From: Butyrivibrio sp. NC2007
Lineage (GTDB): Bacteria; Bacillota; Clostridia; Lachnospirales; Lachnospiraceae
Assembly: GCF_000421405.1 (NCBI RefSeq)
Contig: NZ_ATWY01000008.1
Coordinates: 1 to 64,000, forward strand
Reading direction: 5' to 3'
Length of the DNA: 64,000 nucleotides
The translations under genes and the position numbers were made by a program. The notes beneath the pieces were generated by a model. That model did not search any database. It saw nothing but the letters and a program-made list of their open reading frames with translations, and was not told the origin of the DNA. This document shows positions 33,626-42,500 of this stretch, one piece after another. Every line of letters begins with the position of its first letter. Position 1 is the stretch's first letter.

Positions 33626-35022
33626 TATTGGAAGCCCTCCTCATCTTTTACTGACGGAAGCATGTTGTAAACAACCAGTGAAATAACCGCTGTAACCACG
33701 AATACCATGATTCCTATTACTGCTGCCATCCTGTAGTTGGTGTCATTTACAGTCATCTTGTAGAGCCAGGTGATAAGAAGGTCTGTATTGCCGGCTTTTT
33801 CTGCAAGATTTACAGACTGTGGCTTACCCTGTGTAAGAAGGTAAATAACGTTAAAGTTGTTGAGGTTTCCTGTAAACTGTGTGAGCAGGAAAGGTCCTGT
33901 TACAAACAGCATATATGGAAGGGTAATGCTTCTGAACATCTGCCAGGGGTTTGCACCGTCGATCCTTGCGCTCTCGTAAAGATCCTCGGGGATGTTCATG
34001 AGAAGTCCCGTTGCAATCAGCATCATGTACGGAATACCGATCCAGATATTGACAACGATAATGGTGATCCTTGCCAGCATCGGATCTGTCCAGAAAGGAA
34101 TGTATGACTTGATTATTCCCCACTTGATCAGGTATCCGTTGATAAGTCCGTCATTGGCGAACATTTTCATAACATAAAGAAGTGAAACGAACTGAGGAAC
34201 AGCGATGGTAAGAACCAGGATTGTTCTCCAGAGTTTTTTGAACTTTATTCCCTTTTTGTTGATCAGCATAGCAACAGCAAGACCAAGGAAATAGTTAGTA
34301 AATGTAGCAAACAAAGCCCAGACCAAAGTCCAGAGAAGGACCTGTAAAAAGGTTGGTCCAATGCCTGCTCCCGAGAAAGAAACAAGATTTTTAAAGTTAT
34401 CAAGTCCTACCCAGGTAAAGAGGTTGGATGGGGACTGATGGTTCTTGTCATAGTTGGTGAAGGCCACCAAGATCATGAACACAATCGGCAGAACCGTGAA
34501 CACGAAAATACCGGTTACGGGAAGTGCTAAAAGTGTCTTATGGAAGTTCTTGTCAAAGAGAGACATGAAAACATCTTTGTTGGAAGGAAGCTTTTTACCT
34601 GCTTTTAAAAGAAGCTCTTCTTTGCGATTCTCTTTCACATTGATGTACCAGATCGCAATAAATGCAATAATGGCAAAGATGCATAAAACACCAAAGAGCA
34701 GAATCAAAAAGCTGTTATCACCGTAAACAGTCTTACGTCCGACTTTCTTGGTAGCTACAGTTCCTAGTGTTGAAAACTTGGATAAATACTGCCATCCAAA
34801 GCCGGCCATAAAATAGAAGAACAGCACTTCGCAAAGAAGCAGTGCTACTCCTATGAGTATCTGTCCTCTAAGTATCGGACCAAGTCCGAAGATCAAAAAT
34901 GAGAGCTTTGTCTTAATATCACCCTCTGCAAATGTCACCCCTATTTCCTTAAAGCCGTTTCCTATAGCCTCAAAGAACAAAGACGCAGCATTCTTTTTCT
35001 TATTGTTCGCGCCCTTCGCCAT
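33625..35022 (-). CDS. ABC sugar transporter permease, MalF/GanP type
   Basis: A 465-residue permease with an N-terminal extension that holds two additional hydrophobic segments (about 40-75 and 100-120), as in MalF and GanP. Six core helices and the EAA loop ESARIDGANPWQMFRSITLPYM (about residues 345-365) follow. It pairs with the MalG-type permease. Together with GH35 it most resembles galacto-oligosaccharide importers of the GanSPQ type, though maltodextrin-type transport cannot be excluded from sequence. Confidence 0.92.
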   Translation of the reverse strand: MAKGANNKKKNAASLFFEAIGNGFKEIGVTFAEGDIKTKLSFLIFGLGPILRGQILIGVALLLCEVLFFYFMAGFGWQYLSKFSTLGTVATKKVGRKTVYGDNSFLILLFGVLCIFAIIAFIAIWYINVKENRKEELLLKAGKKLPSNKDVFMSLFDKNFHKTLLALPVTGIFVFTVLPIVFMILVAFTNYDKNHQSPSNLFTWVGLDNFKNLVSFSGAGIGPTFLQVLLWTLVWALFATFTNYFLGLAVAMLINKKGIKFKKLWRTILVLTIAVPQFVSLLYVMKMFANDGLINGYLIKWGIIKSYIPFWTDPMLARITIIVVNIWIGIPYMMLIATGLLMNIPEDLYESARIDGANPWQMFRSITLPYMLFVTGPFLLTQFTGNLNNFNVIYLLTQGKPQSVNLAEKAGNTDLLITWLYKMTVNDTNYRMAAVIGIMVFVVTAVISLVVYNMLPSVKDEEGFQ

Positions 35023-35134
35023 ACCACAAGCCTCCTTTTAACAATGCGCATAGGTTTTTAGTTTAATACAGGCCCGGAAACCTACTGAATCCGGGCCTGA
35101 TATTTAATGCGTTATTTTAATTTAGCTACCGAAA

Positions 35135-36469
35135 TTATTTAGCGTAGCTTTCGCAAGTTGTCTGGAAGTCTGTAAGAGCCTTCATGAAGTCATCATCTGA
35201 TGCATCAGCCTTGATCTCGCCTGAGATGATTGAATCACCAAGTGATGTTGCAAGTGACCAGTAGTCTCCAGGATACTGTCCCTGAGGGATTGTGTACTGA
35301 AGCTGATCTGCAAGAGCTGAAAGAGCCTCGTCAGCCTGAACTGCGTCTGACTTCTGAGCATTGAGGTTTGAAGGGCCCCAACCTACTGCGTTGTATCTTG
35401 CAAGCTGAACTTCTTCGCTTGAAAGGAATGCTGCAAGAGCATCACATACTGCAAGCTTAAGATCATCTTCCTGAGGCTTAACACCAAGGAGCTTGAATCC
35501 ACCAAAGCCGCTCATCTGGTATGTCTTGCCATCAGCGCCTTCGAATGTAGGAAGCTTAGCACATGCGTAGTTGTCACCGAAGAGGTCCTTAGCTGCCTGT
35601 GCATCCCATGTACCATCAACGATAGCACCAACGTTTGTTGCGTTAGAAATAGCTGAACCGTTCTGGAAAGCCTTTGAAGAAGCAACTTCTGCGATCTTCT
35701 TAAGAGCAACTACACCTGCATCAGATGCGTATGTAGAATTGCACTTTGTAAAGTTACCTGAATCGTCTGTATCGTATGTAAGCTCAGCACCTGCTCCGAA
35801 GAAGAATGCTGTCTGATACCAACCTGAGTTGATCTCGAAGTAGAAGTTCTTGCCTGCTGCTTCGCAATCAGCGATGATGCCTTCAAGAGTTGAAGGATCT
35901 GTTACTACGCTCTTATCGTAGTAAAGGAAATATCCGTTATCTGATGTAATAGGATAAGCGTAAAGTGTGCCACCAACTGTAGCTGCGCCAACTGCACCGG
36001 CATCGTTCTCTGCCTTAACTGCCTCAGCGTTTGAATCCTCAACGACCTCAAGAGCACCTGCTGTAACAAGTCTTGCGATCTGGTCCTGAGCGAATGCATA
36101 GATGTCTGCACCAGCCTCAACGTCTGTGATCATGTTGCCGGCTGCATCACCTTCACCAACAGCCTCAACTGTGAATGTGTATCCTGAGAACTCAGGGTGT
36201 GCATCCTGGAATGCCTTGATCTGCTCGTTTGTGAAATCAACTACGTTATCAGCAACCCAGATCTTGATGTCACCTGTGCCGTAATCTGTGATCTCCTCAG
36301 CTGCCTCAGCTGCCTCTTCAACAACCTCAGCTGCCTCTGTAGCAGTCTCTGCAACAGTCTCTGCTGTGTCCTGAGCTGTCTGTGCTGCTTCCTGTGCGCT
36401 TCCACATCCAGCAAGGAGTGTTGCACCCATAGCAGCTGTCATTAAAACAGATACCAATTTCTTTTTCAT
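35135..36469 (-). CDS. ABC transporter solute-binding lipoprotein, MalE type
   Basis: A 444-residue extracellular sugar-binding lipoprotein: signal peptide with lipobox LLAGC (C21), then an Ala/Glu/Thr-rich spacer (about 25-62), then a type 1 maltose-binding-protein fold starting IKIWVADNVVDFTNEQ. Later segments DIYAFAQDQIARL and YAYPITSDNGYFLYYD match family landmarks. It is the first gene of the operon and has its own strong promoter. The spacer is encoded by imperfect short repeats and probably lifts the domain away from the membrane. Confidence 0.94.
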   Translation of the reverse strand: MKKKLVSVLMTAAMGATLLAGCGSAQEAAQTAQDTAETVAETATEAAEVVEEAAEAAEEITDYGTGDIKIWVADNVVDFTNEQIKAFQDAHPEFSGYTFTVEAVGEGDAAGNMITDVEAGADIYAFAQDQIARLVTAGALEVVEDSNAEAVKAENDAGAVGAATVGGTLYAYPITSDNGYFLYYDKSVVTDPSTLEGIIADCEAAGKNFYFEINSGWYQTAFFFGAGAELTYDTDDSGNFTKCNSTYASDAGVVALKKIAEVASSKAFQNGSAISNATNVGAIVDGTWDAQAAKDLFGDNYACAKLPTFEGADGKTYQMSGFGGFKLLGVKPQEDDLKLAVCDALAAFLSSEEVQLARYNAVGWGPSNLNAQKSDAVQADEALSALADQLQYTIPQGQYPGDYWSLATSLGDSIISGEIKADASDDDFMKALTDFQTTCESYAK

Positions 36470-36498
36470 TTTAATCCCTCCGTTTGTTTAAAAATGAC

Positions 36499-36514
36499 TG
36501 CGCAACTTTGCGCA
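36499..36514. promoter_or_regulatory. operator-like palindrome downstream of the malE-type promoter
   Basis: TGCGCAACTTTGCGCA has seven-base arms around a two-base centre. It falls about 15-30 bases after the predicted transcription start, where a LacI-type repressor would block elongation or initiation. Confidence 0.55.
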
Positions 36515-36533
36515 ATCGGTTGCTCTATTAATG

Positions 36534-36562
36534 AGTCTATGCTTTGTGCAATATTTTGTCAA
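36534..36562 (-). promoter_or_regulatory. promoter of the transporter operon
   Basis: Minus-strand TTGACA (36562-36557), a 17-base spacer and TAGACT (36539-36534). The perfect -35 element and correct spacing make this a credible sigma-A promoter for the five-gene operon. Confidence 0.65.
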
Positions 36563-36628
36563 TTAAGAATTATGTCACATATTTTTGCCAAAAAATTATA
36601 CAAATTGCACATTGACTATTTTAGTGGG

Positions 36629-36646
36629 AACGTTTCCGGAAACGTT
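36629..36646. promoter_or_regulatory. upstream 18-bp LacI-type palindrome
   Basis: AACGTTTCCGGAAACGTT is a perfect 18-bp palindrome, followed by a related half-site GGTAACGTT. It lies about 100 bases upstream of the predicted start and could act with the downstream site, or be bound by a different LacI/CcpA-family protein. Confidence 0.55.
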
Positions 36647-36675
36647 GTCGGTAACGTTTTGCGCACTCGGTTACG

Positions 36676-37821
36676 CTACGCAATTTTGCGATAATATGCA
36701 CCATTTTGCGCAATTTTTCCGCAACATGTCATGTCCATCAAAGTGGTCATTAGCGCAGGCATAGACAGGTTTTCGCCCTTTTTAAAGAGCTCTTCTGCAA
36801 TGTAAGAAGTCGATACCGGAATGATGTCAACAATTTCCAAAATTTTCTCTTCCAGCGTTAACTCTTTATTAACTTCCATCTCATCATCAGTGTCTTTTTC
36901 CGGATTTTCCAAAACAGAAGCAGTCTGCAGGGAAGGCTTAGTTTCCCCCTTTATGCTCCAAAGACGGTCCAGCACATCTTCCACGCTGATGGCCACTCCT
37001 GCTCCCTGGCTTATGAGATAGTTGCAGCCATCACTTAGTCTATCAGTAACTCTTCCCGGAACAGCAAGGACTTCTCTCCCCTGTTCCAGGGCAGTATCCA
37101 CGGTGATGGAGGTCCCGGATTTCTGCCTTGCCTCCACCACAAGAAGCACGTCGGAAAGAGCGCTGATGATCCTGTTTCTCATGGGAAAGAACCTTGCCTG
37201 TGGCTCCATTCCCGGCGGATATTCAGAGATTGCGCCTCCTGTTTTAAGAAGTGCATCATAAATCACCTTGTTTTCCGGCGGATAACAGATATCAACGCCG
37301 CATCCCATGATGCCAAAGGACTTTCCTCCGGCTTCAATGGCAGCTCCCTGAGCTATTCCGTCGATGCCTCTGGCCATTCCGCTTATCACCTGTACTCCCG
37401 CCAGTGCAAGTCCTCTTCCAAACTGCCTTGCCATATACCTGCCGTACTCAGAGCACATCCTTGCCCCGACAATTGATACGGAAGGGATTGCCGGGTCGGG
37501 AAGTGCGCCCTTTACGTATATTGCAAAGGGTGCTCCCGGGATATTCTTTAGTTTCTCCGGAAACTCCGGATCTATTCTTGATACAAAGCGAACTCCTTTT
37601 GCTTCAAGCTTTTTCTTCTCAGCCTCAAAGTCCCAGCTGTATCTTGATTTTTCAATGTTCTCCGCCTTCTTTCTTGAAAGGAGCTTTGTTAGTTCCTTTG
37701 AGTTCATCCGATAGACATCCCTGCAGCTAAGGCCGCTGCAAAGAAGCTTATCTGCACTGGCATTTCCAACACCTTCTACGTTAAAAAGCCAGTAGGCATA
37801 GTCTTTTTCACTTAATTCCAT
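36676..37821 (-). CDS. dprA: DNA processing protein DprA
   Basis: Loads RecA onto incoming ssDNA during natural transformation. The 381-residue protein has an N-terminal HhH/SAM-like part, a Rossmann domain (about 95-290) with SIVGARMCSEYGR, VISGMARGIDGIAQGAAI and LSDVLLVVEARQKSGTSITVDTA segments, and a C-terminal winged-helix domain (about 315-381). The start is taken as the ATG at 37821, seven bases after a GGAGG site located at the end of comM and three bases after the comM stop. The two are therefore translationally coupled. Confidence 0.96.
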   Translation of the reverse strand: MELSEKDYAYWLFNVEGVGNASADKLLCSGLSCRDVYRMNSKELTKLLSRKKAENIEKSRYSWDFEAEKKKLEAKGVRFVSRIDPEFPEKLKNIPGAPFAIYVKGALPDPAIPSVSIVGARMCSEYGRYMARQFGRGLALAGVQVISGMARGIDGIAQGAAIEAGGKSFGIMGCGVDICYPPENKVIYDALLKTGGAISEYPPGMEPQARFFPMRNRIISALSDVLLVVEARQKSGTSITVDTALEQGREVLAVPGRVTDRLSDGCNYLISQGAGVAISVEDVLDRLWSIKGETKPSLQTASVLENPEKDTDDEMEVNKELTLEEKILEIVDIIPVSTSYIAEELFKKGENLSMPALMTTLMDMTCCGKIAQNGAYYRKIA

Positions 37822-37823
37822 TC

Positions 37824-39392
37824 TCATTCCTCCATCTGATGCCAATATTTTCCGTCTGTAATTCTGTAGCCGACCGCCTCCATAAGGTGGATCTGTCTGA
37901 TCTCCTCAGATCCGTCAATGTCAGCAATGGTCCTCGCAACGCGCAGTATCTTGTGATATGCCCTGGCACTGAGTTCCATGGTACAAAAGGCGTTTTCCAG
38001 ATAAGCCTGTTCCTTTGCTCCAAGCCTGCAGTACTTTTCGATGTCACCGGGTGTCATCTCTGAATTAAACTGTATTCCGGCACCTTCAAATCTCTTTTCC
38101 TGGATCTTCCTTGCCTCAAGCACTCTTTGTCTTATAGCCCTGCTGCTCTCGTTGGCATTCTTATTCTTGACTGCAAGATCTGCTATATCTACCCTCGGTG
38201 CTTCTACGCAAATGTCTACCCTGTCAAGGATAGGCCCCGATATGTGTCCGAGGTACCTCTTGATATCTGCAGGTGTGCACTTGCACTTGTTTCTGTCGGG
38301 ATAATATCCGCATGGACAGGGATTTAGCGCTCCCACCAGCTGAAAATCCGCAGGATAGGTATAGGTTCCTCTGTTTCTTACAATGTGGATCTTTCTGTCC
38401 TCAAGGGGCTGGCGCAGAAGATCAAGCTTGGCTCTGGGAAACTCAGGCATTTCATCCAGGAAAAGAACTCCTCTGTGAGCCAGGGATATTATGCCGGGGC
38501 GGGGCGTTGTTCCGCCTCCCACAAGGGCAGTCTCCGTAACCAGATGGTGAGTGCTCATAAAAGGTCTTCTTGTTATGAGAGCCTCTTTGTCGGACAGCAT
38601 TCCGGCAACGGAATAAATGGTTGAAACCTCAAGGCTCTCCTCCAGAGACAGAGGCGGAAGTATCGTCGGAATCCTCTTTGCCACCATGCTCTTTCCTGCA
38701 CCGGGAGGACCAATGAGCATGATATGATGGAATCCCGCCGCAGCTATTTCAGTAGCTCTTTTAACTGCTGCCTGACCGTTTATATCTGCAAAATCCAGGG
38801 TTTCATCCAGATACTCAGCATCCTCGAAAAGCTTTTTTACATCCACATGTGTGGGCGGAATCAGGTGATCTCTCTCCTCTCCCGGAGCATTCAGATACTG
38901 CACCACCTCCTGAAGGGAGCTCACACCTATTATCTTTATGCCATCTACAACAGCACCTTCTCTGGCGTTTTCCTCAGGAAGGATAACCAGTTTATATCCC
39001 ATTTCTTTTGCCCTGGTGACAATGGGCAGTATGCCTTTGACAGCTTTGACCTCTCCGTCAAGCCCCAGCTCACCGAGCACAACAGTATCTTCCAATGACT
39101 CCATGTCTATCTCACCCATGGCAGCCATGATGCCAACAGCGATGGGAAGATCAACTACAACGCCGCTCTTTCTTATATCTGCCGGCGAAAGATTGATGGT
39201 TATCTTTGAGGGCGGAATCTTGGTCCCGGCGTTCTTAAGTGCCACTTTTACGCGCTCTCCCGCTTCCCTTACTTCTCCGCTCATAAATCCAACCATGTTA
39301 AAACTGGGCAGTCCGTCAGAAACATCAACTTCCACCTGCATCAGGTAAGAAGCAATGCCTCCCACGGCTCCCGAAGTAACCGAACTAAACAT
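37824..39392 (-). CDS. comM: ComM/YifB family AAA+ ATPase (Mg-chelatase-like)
   Basis: A 522-residue AAA+ ATPase. The N-terminal Lon-like S5 fold (about 1-170) is followed by Walker A GPPGAGKSMVAKR (about 215), Walker B GVLFLDEMPEF, and a zinc-type CPCGYYPDRNKCKCTP segment near 350. The C-terminal lid contains ARAYHKILRVARTIADI. In other bacteria ComM is a hexameric branch-migration helicase that extends D-loops in natural transformation. Directly upstream of dprA, it forms a competence pair. Confidence 0.95.
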   Translation of the reverse strand: MFSSVTSGAVGGIASYLMQVEVDVSDGLPSFNMVGFMSGEVREAGERVKVALKNAGTKIPPSKITINLSPADIRKSGVVVDLPIAVGIMAAMGEIDMESLEDTVVLGELGLDGEVKAVKGILPIVTRAKEMGYKLVILPEENAREGAVVDGIKIIGVSSLQEVVQYLNAPGEERDHLIPPTHVDVKKLFEDAEYLDETLDFADINGQAAVKRATEIAAAGFHHIMLIGPPGAGKSMVAKRIPTILPPLSLEESLEVSTIYSVAGMLSDKEALITRRPFMSTHHLVTETALVGGGTTPRPGIISLAHRGVLFLDEMPEFPRAKLDLLRQPLEDRKIHIVRNRGTYTYPADFQLVGALNPCPCGYYPDRNKCKCTPADIKRYLGHISGPILDRVDICVEAPRVDIADLAVKNKNANESSRAIRQRVLEARKIQEKRFEGAGIQFNSEMTPGDIEKYCRLGAKEQAYLENAFCTMELSARAYHKILRVARTIADIDGSEEIRQIHLMEAVGYRITDGKYWHQMEE

Positions 39393-39476
39393 ATAATTTC
39401 CTCTTTTCTACAAAATGATGGGATTCCCTTGTAGACAAACAATAGAAATTACAAGAATTTTCTTAGACAAAACAAA

Positions 39477-39506
39477 ATCGACCTGCTGATTATACAACAG
39501 GTCGAT
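39477..39506 (-). terminator. intrinsic terminator after pilT
   Basis: On the minus strand the 12-bp stem ATCGACCTGTTG / CAGCAGGTCGAT (one G-U pair) is followed by TTTGTTTTG. Confidence 0.85.
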
Positions 39507-39550
39507 ATTAAAAATCTTTAAGATTTTCTTAAGATTGAAAAATTTTTTAA

Positions 39551-40612
39551 TTATCTGAGCATCTTATTCTGCATGGTCTCAGGATCCTGAGCGAAGGTAA
39601 GAGCTGCTTCTCTTCCGATCTTCTGAGCTCTGTAGAGTTCAAGGATCGCATCATCCATGGTGATCATGCCCTGTTTTCTGTAGGTCTGCATGTAGGTGAT
39701 GAGCTGATGACTCTTTCCCTCACGAATAAGGTTTCTTACAGCTGAGTTGATGTGAAGAACCTCAAATGCCGCAATTCTTGAAACGCCGTCAGTCATAGGA
39801 AGAAGCTGCTGAGAAACAATGGCTTCAAGTACACCCGCCAGCTGTATTCTTACCTGTTGCTGCTGATGCGACGGGAATACGTCGATAAGTCTGTCTACGG
39901 TATTGGAAGCTCCGATGGTATGAACAGTGGAGAGTACCAGGTGTCCTGTCTCAGCTGCAGTTATTGCTGTACTGATGGTCTCAAGGTCTCGCATCTCACC
40001 AACGAGGATAACGTCAGGGTCCTCACGAAGAGCTGCTCTTAAGGCACTGGCATAATTGTTGGAGTCGGTGCCGATCTCACGCTGGTTAACAATGGACTTA
40101 TTGTGCTGATAGGTAAACTCAATAGGATCTTCAAGCGTGATAACATGGGCTTCCCTGTTGGTATTTATGGTATCAATGATTGACGCAAGAGTTGTAGACT
40201 TTCCGCTTCCGGTCGGTCCCGTAACAAGGACCAGTCCTCTCTTTTTCTGATAAAGATCTATTACGGAATCAGGGATTCCAAGGCTCTCGGCAGAAGGTAT
40301 CTGAGTCGCCACAACTCTGAAGGCCATGGCGGTTGAACCTCTCTGTTTGAACACATTAAGCCTGTATCTGCCGACATGAGGTATGGAAAAAGACATATCA
40401 AGCTGGCCCTTATCTTCAAGAGCCGCAAGCTGCTTCTCTGACATGATCTCTTCTGCTATCGCTGATGTATCCTTAGGAAGCATCTTACCATACTCATCAA
40501 GGGTAATAAGCTTTCCGTTTACTCTCATTTTTGGGGGAATACCAACGGTGATATGTAAATCAGATGCTCCCTCCTGTTTTGCTTTCTCAAGTATTTCAGT
40601 AATCTGTGACAT
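39551..40612 (-). CDS. pilT: type IV pilus retraction ATPase PilT
   Basis: A 353-residue cytoplasmic secretion ATPase. Walker A GPTGSGKST (about 130), the Asp box with EDPIEF, Walker B VGEMRD with an acidic residue before the arginine, and the His box HLVLSTVHTIGASNTVDRLIDVFP. The N-terminal segment ASDLHITVGIPPKMRVNG is characteristic of PilT rather than PilB. It powers pilus depolymerisation for twitching or DNA uptake. No other pilus gene is in the window. It follows the HD-GYP-like gene by ten bases, so both share a transcript. Confidence 0.93.
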   Translation of the reverse strand: MSQITEILEKAKQEGASDLHITVGIPPKMRVNGKLITLDEYGKMLPKDTSAIAEEIMSEKQLAALEDKGQLDMSFSIPHVGRYRLNVFKQRGSTAMAFRVVATQIPSAESLGIPDSVIDLYQKKRGLVLVTGPTGSGKSTTLASIIDTINTNREAHVITLEDPIEFTYQHNKSIVNQREIGTDSNNYASALRAALREDPDVILVGEMRDLETISTAITAAETGHLVLSTVHTIGASNTVDRLIDVFPSHQQQQVRIQLAGVLEAIVSQQLLPMTDGVSRIAAFEVLHINSAVRNLIREGKSHQLITYMQTYRKQGMITMDDAILELYRAQKIGREAALTFAQDPETMQNKMLR

Positions 40613-40622
40613 AACCCTCTCC

Positions 40623-41744
40623 TTAAACGTACTCAGGTTCTTCTACACTGATGCCAAGAGCCTTCATCTTGGATGTATCCATTACACATCTGTTATCAAG
40701 AGTCTTCATGATATCCACGATCTCAAGATTGCCGTAGGCTCCTCTGTTTGACAGATCGATTATGGAATTATCCCTAAAGCTGAGTATTGTCGGCCTCAGG
40801 AAATCGTCATCGTTAGTTCTGATGACCAGCGCCTTTTCTCCGGTATTAAGCTCAACACTTACGCCGGGTACCAGGATGTTGAGGGAATCGGTAAGACCCT
40901 TAACAACCCTCGGATCAAAGACATCAGGTCTGCTCATCATCTTTCTGATGACGTTGACCTCTGAAACCGGTGAATCATCAATTCGCACAGCGGTTTCTTT
41001 GTCAAAGATTCCGGCAACTACCAGTACTTTTGCCGCCATTAGCGTCTTCTGATTCTGGATCGGATTTCCATTCCAGTAATCAAAGAGTATCTTTCTTGCC
41101 TGATTACATGTTCTCTTTATATTGGGCTGGGAAGAGAAAGCCTCATCGATTATCGGATACCCCTGAATCTCATGTCCGTCGATGATATTTCTCTCATCTT
41201 CCGTGGTCTGCTGTTTGGACTGAAGCTCCACCGGAAGCGTGAGCTTTCCGATGTCATGTATTACCGAAGCCATGACTGCCTCATTCTGTTCCGAAAGCGG
41301 GACATTCATGCTGTGGGTTATCATCGCTGACAGTATAGCCACATTAAGAGAGTGCTTATAAATATAGTCATCCGCACTTCTAAGGGACTGCTGGAAGGAA
41401 ATCTTCTTTCGGAGATTTCCATAGTTTTTAATTATCTGTGCAACAATATTTGGGAACTTTTCCTGCTTGTGCTTTTTGATGATACGCTCTAGTTCCTCCA
41501 TGATCTCGTTGTACATGACAGTCTGGAATCGTTCAAACTCCAGATCCTCCTGAGTCATTGGCGGAACCGGCTCTGCAGGCTCTAAGATAAAAAGACCAAT
41601 AAGTCCGAAGCTCTTAATATTCTCAATGCTCTGCATGTCCCTAAGGACAGAAGCACGATCATACAAAAGAACCCCCTTCTTACTGTATATGGGTTTCGCA
41701 AGGCGCATACCCGGCTTAAGCTCGTCACACTTTATGAATTTCAT
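40623..41744 (-). CDS. degenerate HD-GYP-type protein
   Basis: A 373-residue protein. An N-terminal domain (about 1-110) opens KFIKCDELKPGMRLAKPIY, as in many Firmicutes HD-GYP proteins. The HD core keeps YKHSLNVAILS and VIHDIGKLTLP (about 165-175). The GYP part is changed: DYWNGNPIQ stands where HHExxDGxGYP is expected, and VAGIFD replaces the usual VADxYDAL. Loss of these metal ligands suggests it no longer cleaves c-di-GMP. Coupling to pilT suggests a signal-binding role in pilus control, which is inference. Confidence 0.8.
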   Translation of the reverse strand: MKFIKCDELKPGMRLAKPIYSKKGVLLYDRASVLRDMQSIENIKSFGLIGLFILEPAEPVPPMTQEDLEFERFQTVMYNEIMEELERIIKKHKQEKFPNIVAQIIKNYGNLRKKISFQQSLRSADDYIYKHSLNVAILSAMITHSMNVPLSEQNEAVMASVIHDIGKLTLPVELQSKQQTTEDERNIIDGHEIQGYPIIDEAFSSQPNIKRTCNQARKILFDYWNGNPIQNQKTLMAAKVLVVAGIFDKETAVRIDDSPVSEVNVIRKMMSRPDVFDPRVVKGLTDSLNILVPGVSVELNTGEKALVIRTNDDDFLRPTILSFRDNSIIDLSNRGAYGNLEIVDIMKTLDNRCVMDTSKMKALGISVEEPEYV

Positions 41745-41862
41745 CCTGTTTGCTCCGATTATTGAAGTAGGATTTCTAGCCGCATAAACTAGTTCATATT
41801 AATTATCATGCTAAATCGGCAAAAAATCAATCATATTACGATTAAACAGAAAAAATATAAAG

Positions 41863-42456
41863 TCAGGTAAGCTCGTCCAGAGTACTGCCGTAGGAAGCAA
41901 GAAATTCGTTTACAAAATCAAGGACCTCCGGAAGCTCCTGATAGAGGCTTCTAATGGCCTTTCCGGTGCTTTCCTTGGCAGTCCTGAACTCAGAGTTACC
42001 GGCATTGGTCTCGCCGATACACTTAATAAGTGCAGAGAGCTTGTCAGCTGCTTTGACAAGTTTTCTCATATAGCGCTCTTCGTCTGTATCAGCAGGCCTG
42101 AAGATTTCCTCAAAGGAAGGGCGAAGATCATCAGGGAGCTTCTCAAGGAGCTTCTCATCAGCAATAGCCTCAACCTCTTTGTAAGCATGCTTGAGATCAG
42201 CGTTGAAGTACTTGACAGGAGTTGGCATATCGCCGGTTATGATCTCGGATGCATCATGATAAAGCCCGATAAGAGCAGCCTTGTTAGCATCCAGATTCTT
42301 GCCGTATCTGACATTTCCGATAGTGCACAGAGCGTGCGCGATCATGGCAACCTCCATGGAATGCTCGCACAGATTCTCCTGCCTGGTATTGCGCATAAGA
42401 GCCCAGCGCTCGATGTATTTCATTCTTGATATAAGTGCAAAAAAGTTGTAGTTCAT
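41863..42456 (-). CDS. HD-domain 5'-deoxynucleotidase, YfbR-like
   Basis: A 197-residue HD-superfamily phosphohydrolase. It begins NYNFFALISRMKYIERWALM and has the family features RQENLCEHSMEVAMIAHAL (H of the metal site), GLYHDASEIITGDMPTPVKY (HD pair) and a downstream D in RPADTDEERYMRKLVKAADKL. YfbR-type enzymes dephosphorylate deoxyribonucleoside 5'-monophosphates. The ATG at 42456 is selected because GGGGG lies seven bases upstream; an upstream in-frame ATG lacks a site. Confidence 0.88.
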   Translation of the reverse strand: MNYNFFALISRMKYIERWALMRNTRQENLCEHSMEVAMIAHALCTIGNVRYGKNLDANKAALIGLYHDASEIITGDMPTPVKYFNADLKHAYKEVEAIADEKLLEKLPDDLRPSFEEIFRPADTDEERYMRKLVKAADKLSALIKCIGETNAGNSEFRTAKESTGKAIRSLYQELPEVLDFVNEFLASYGSTLDELT

Positions 42457-42500
42457 TGTAATCCCCCTTAACCCCATTTATAATCAAATGCTAGTTTCCA

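Noticed and set aside
40623-41744. Active HD-GYP phosphodiesterase
   Set aside because: The HHExxDGxGYP signature and the VADxYDAL motif are replaced, so activity is not claimed.
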